The notes under the pieces: model-generated | Told to the model about the DNA's origin: nothing | Seen by the model: the letters and a program-made list of their open reading frames with translations, nothing else | The model's database searches: none | Shown: piece after piece, positions 63,017 through 64,000 of the stretch | Position numbering within the stretch: the first letter of the stretch is position 1 | How the letters are laid out: each line of letters begins with the position of its first letter | Source: JADJPO01 sp046330955 | GTDB lineage: Bacteria > Actinomycetota > Actinomycetes > Actinomycetales > Kineosporiaceae | Length of the DNA: 64,000 nucleotides | Assembly (NCBI GenBank): GCA_046330955.1 | Contig: JAXLRT010000004.1 | Coordinates: 62,001-126,000, forward strand | Reading direction: 5' to 3' | Position numbers and translations under genes: made by a program

Positions 63017-63120
63017 CTGGGCTCCTGCCGGGTCGGGTACCTGGTCGTGGGGTGAGTCTCGCGCCCAGGGTGGCCCGAAGCCACTCGGCGACACACCCAC
63101 CCGCTGGATTGTGTGCGGTC

Positions 63121-63144
63121 GAACTGGGGCCATGGCCCCAGTTC
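63121..63144. terminator. Perfect 24-bp palindrome downstream of the HNH gene
   Basis: Two 12-base arms (GAACTGGGGCCA and its complement) abut directly. Outer bases on each side (TGTGTGCGG and CCGCCACACA type) extend the pairing imperfectly. It lies between the end of the HNH gene and the VOC gene, both on the minus strand, where a terminator is expected. There is no U-run. Confidence 0.5.
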
Positions 63145-63164
63145 CGCCACACAGAATCGATGGT

Positions 63165-64000
63165 TCAGAACGGTGGCGGCTGCGGCCAGGCGCCCGGCAG
63201 CTCACCTTCGGCTGCCAGCGGTGGTGGGGCGTCGGGTGGTTCGCTGACGGTGTGCCCGGACGGCGTGCGCCAGGTGATCTGTCCGGTCACCGGGTCCAGG
63301 GTCGGGGTGAACCCGGCGTGGGTCTTGAGCAGGTGGTGGAACCGGCACAGGGGTGCCAGGTTCTGCTCGCTGGTCTGGCCGCCCTTACCGTACGCGGTGA
63401 CGTGGTCGAGGTCGGCGTCGATCGCGGGCCGGCCGCATCCGGGGTGGGAGCACCGCGGCCGATTGGCCTTGACGAGGGCCTTGACGAACGGGACGGCATG
63501 TACCCGGGGTCGGTCGCGGCGCGTCCGATGGCGATCAGGGTGCCGTAGGTGGGGGAGTCGGGTCGGTCGTCGAGGACCTGGCATCGCCAGATCGCCCGCT
63601 TGCCGTACTTGTCCAGGATCGCGGCCAACGCATCGGTCGGGATCGGCCCGTGCCCTGCGGCTTCGACCCATCCGGTCCCGGTGGGTGGTGGCGTGCCCGC
63701 CCACAGCGCAGCGAGGACCTGGAACGGGATGGTGACGTTCAGCGCGACCTTGGGTTCGACCCGGATCCCCGGGCAGGCCGGTGGTGGGGCGCTGGTGGTG
63801 GTGTCGCCGAGTGCCGGTTGCCGTCGGTGCGATGCCGTCGTGGGTGGGCAGGGTAGGTCGTCGTGGCGCGTCGGGGTCGGTGCTCGGCCGCCGTGGCGGT
63901 CTGGCTCGCCCTCGGTCGTGGTGGTGGTGTCGGGGTGGCCGGTGGGCACCGTCTGTTGGTGGGTCCGCTGGCGGTGTCGTCGGCTGTGGCGAAGATGATC
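63165..64000 (-). pseudogene. 13E12/DUF222-type HNH protein, 5' end outside window, one frameshift
   Basis: The visible part (~278 codons) reads from the right edge with a Thr/Pro-rich linker. Then comes VALNVTIPFQVLAAL and GPIPTDALAAILDKYGKRAIWRCQVLDDRPDSPTYGTLIAIGRAATDPGYMPS. One base appears missing near 63488-63492, after which another frame gives the HNH domain: FVKALVKANRPRCSHPGCGRPAIDADLDHVTAYGKGGQTSEQNLAPLCRFHHLLKTH. It ends with a Pro-rich tail. It belongs to the same family as the gene at 47999-50128 but is clearly divergent from it. Confidence 0.8.

Overview
The window is about 70% GC. Gene density, GTG starts, 13E12-type HNH genes, an ECF42 sigma factor with its DGPF partner, and a perfect actinobacterial LexA box all point to a high-GC actinobacterium. 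The chemoreceptor suggests a motile one, perhaps in the Kineosporia/Kineococcus/Nakamurella range; that placement is inference. No tRNA, rRNA, CRISPR array, insertion sequence or phage gene was seen.

Layout. 1-4.1 kb: a truncated flotillin with a small NfeD-like partner, a GNAT acetyltransferase, an adenosine-deaminase-family enzyme and a YkgJ/pentapeptide-repeat protein. 4.3-8.8 kb (minus strand): a complete six-gene, four-component di-iron monooxygenase operon of the toluene-4-/alkene/isoprene-monooxygenase type. Its likely regulators, a MEDS-domain protein and a PucR-type activator, are divergent at 9.1-11.3 kb. 11.6-13.8 kb: a short endonuclease V-like gene and the ECF42/DGPF pair. 13.9-20.5 kb: a corrinoid-dependent methyl-transfer cluster (IclR regulator, corrinoid protein, pterin methyltransferase, reductive activase and DUF1638, with a divergent MttB-family methyltransferase). 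20.6-29.2 kb: two tandem paralogous giant secreted proteins built from fibronectin-III and LamG-like modules.

29.2-41.2 kb: a second IclR regulator, a betaine/choline-type ABC transporter, a chemoreceptor fused to a PilZ domain, an electron-transfer flavoprotein and a dimethylglycine/sarcosine-dehydrogenase-like enzyme. With the corrinoid cluster these outline a glycine-betaine pathway: import, corrinoid-dependent removal of the first methyl group to tetrahydrofolate, then flavin-dependent demethylation with electrons passed to ETF. A 16-bp motif recurs at the iclR2 start, upstream of the transporter and (twice) upstream of the dehydrogenase, so these units may be one regulon.

41.2-48 kb: a secreted GH15 glucoamylase/glucodextranase with CBM20, and a three-subunit molybdenum hydroxylase. 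48-64 kb: two 13E12-type HNH proteins, a RibD/DHFR-like reductase, an anchored thioredoxin, LexA-controlled dinB, an esterase, an ADP-ribosylglycohydrolase/PfkB-kinase pair, a solute-binding/vWA lipid-anchored-type protein, a dynamin-like GTPase, a secreted GH16 enzyme, a GerMN/Gmad2 protein and a VOC protein.

Two cautions. At least a dozen well-conserved genes between 24 and 64 kb are broken by single-base indels, mostly missing bases in G/C runs. This looks more like residual sequence error than gene decay, so those genes are given as whole spans and marked. A family of three ~105-bp palindromic repeats (4.1, 11.4 and 14.4 kb) is the most notable non-coding signal.
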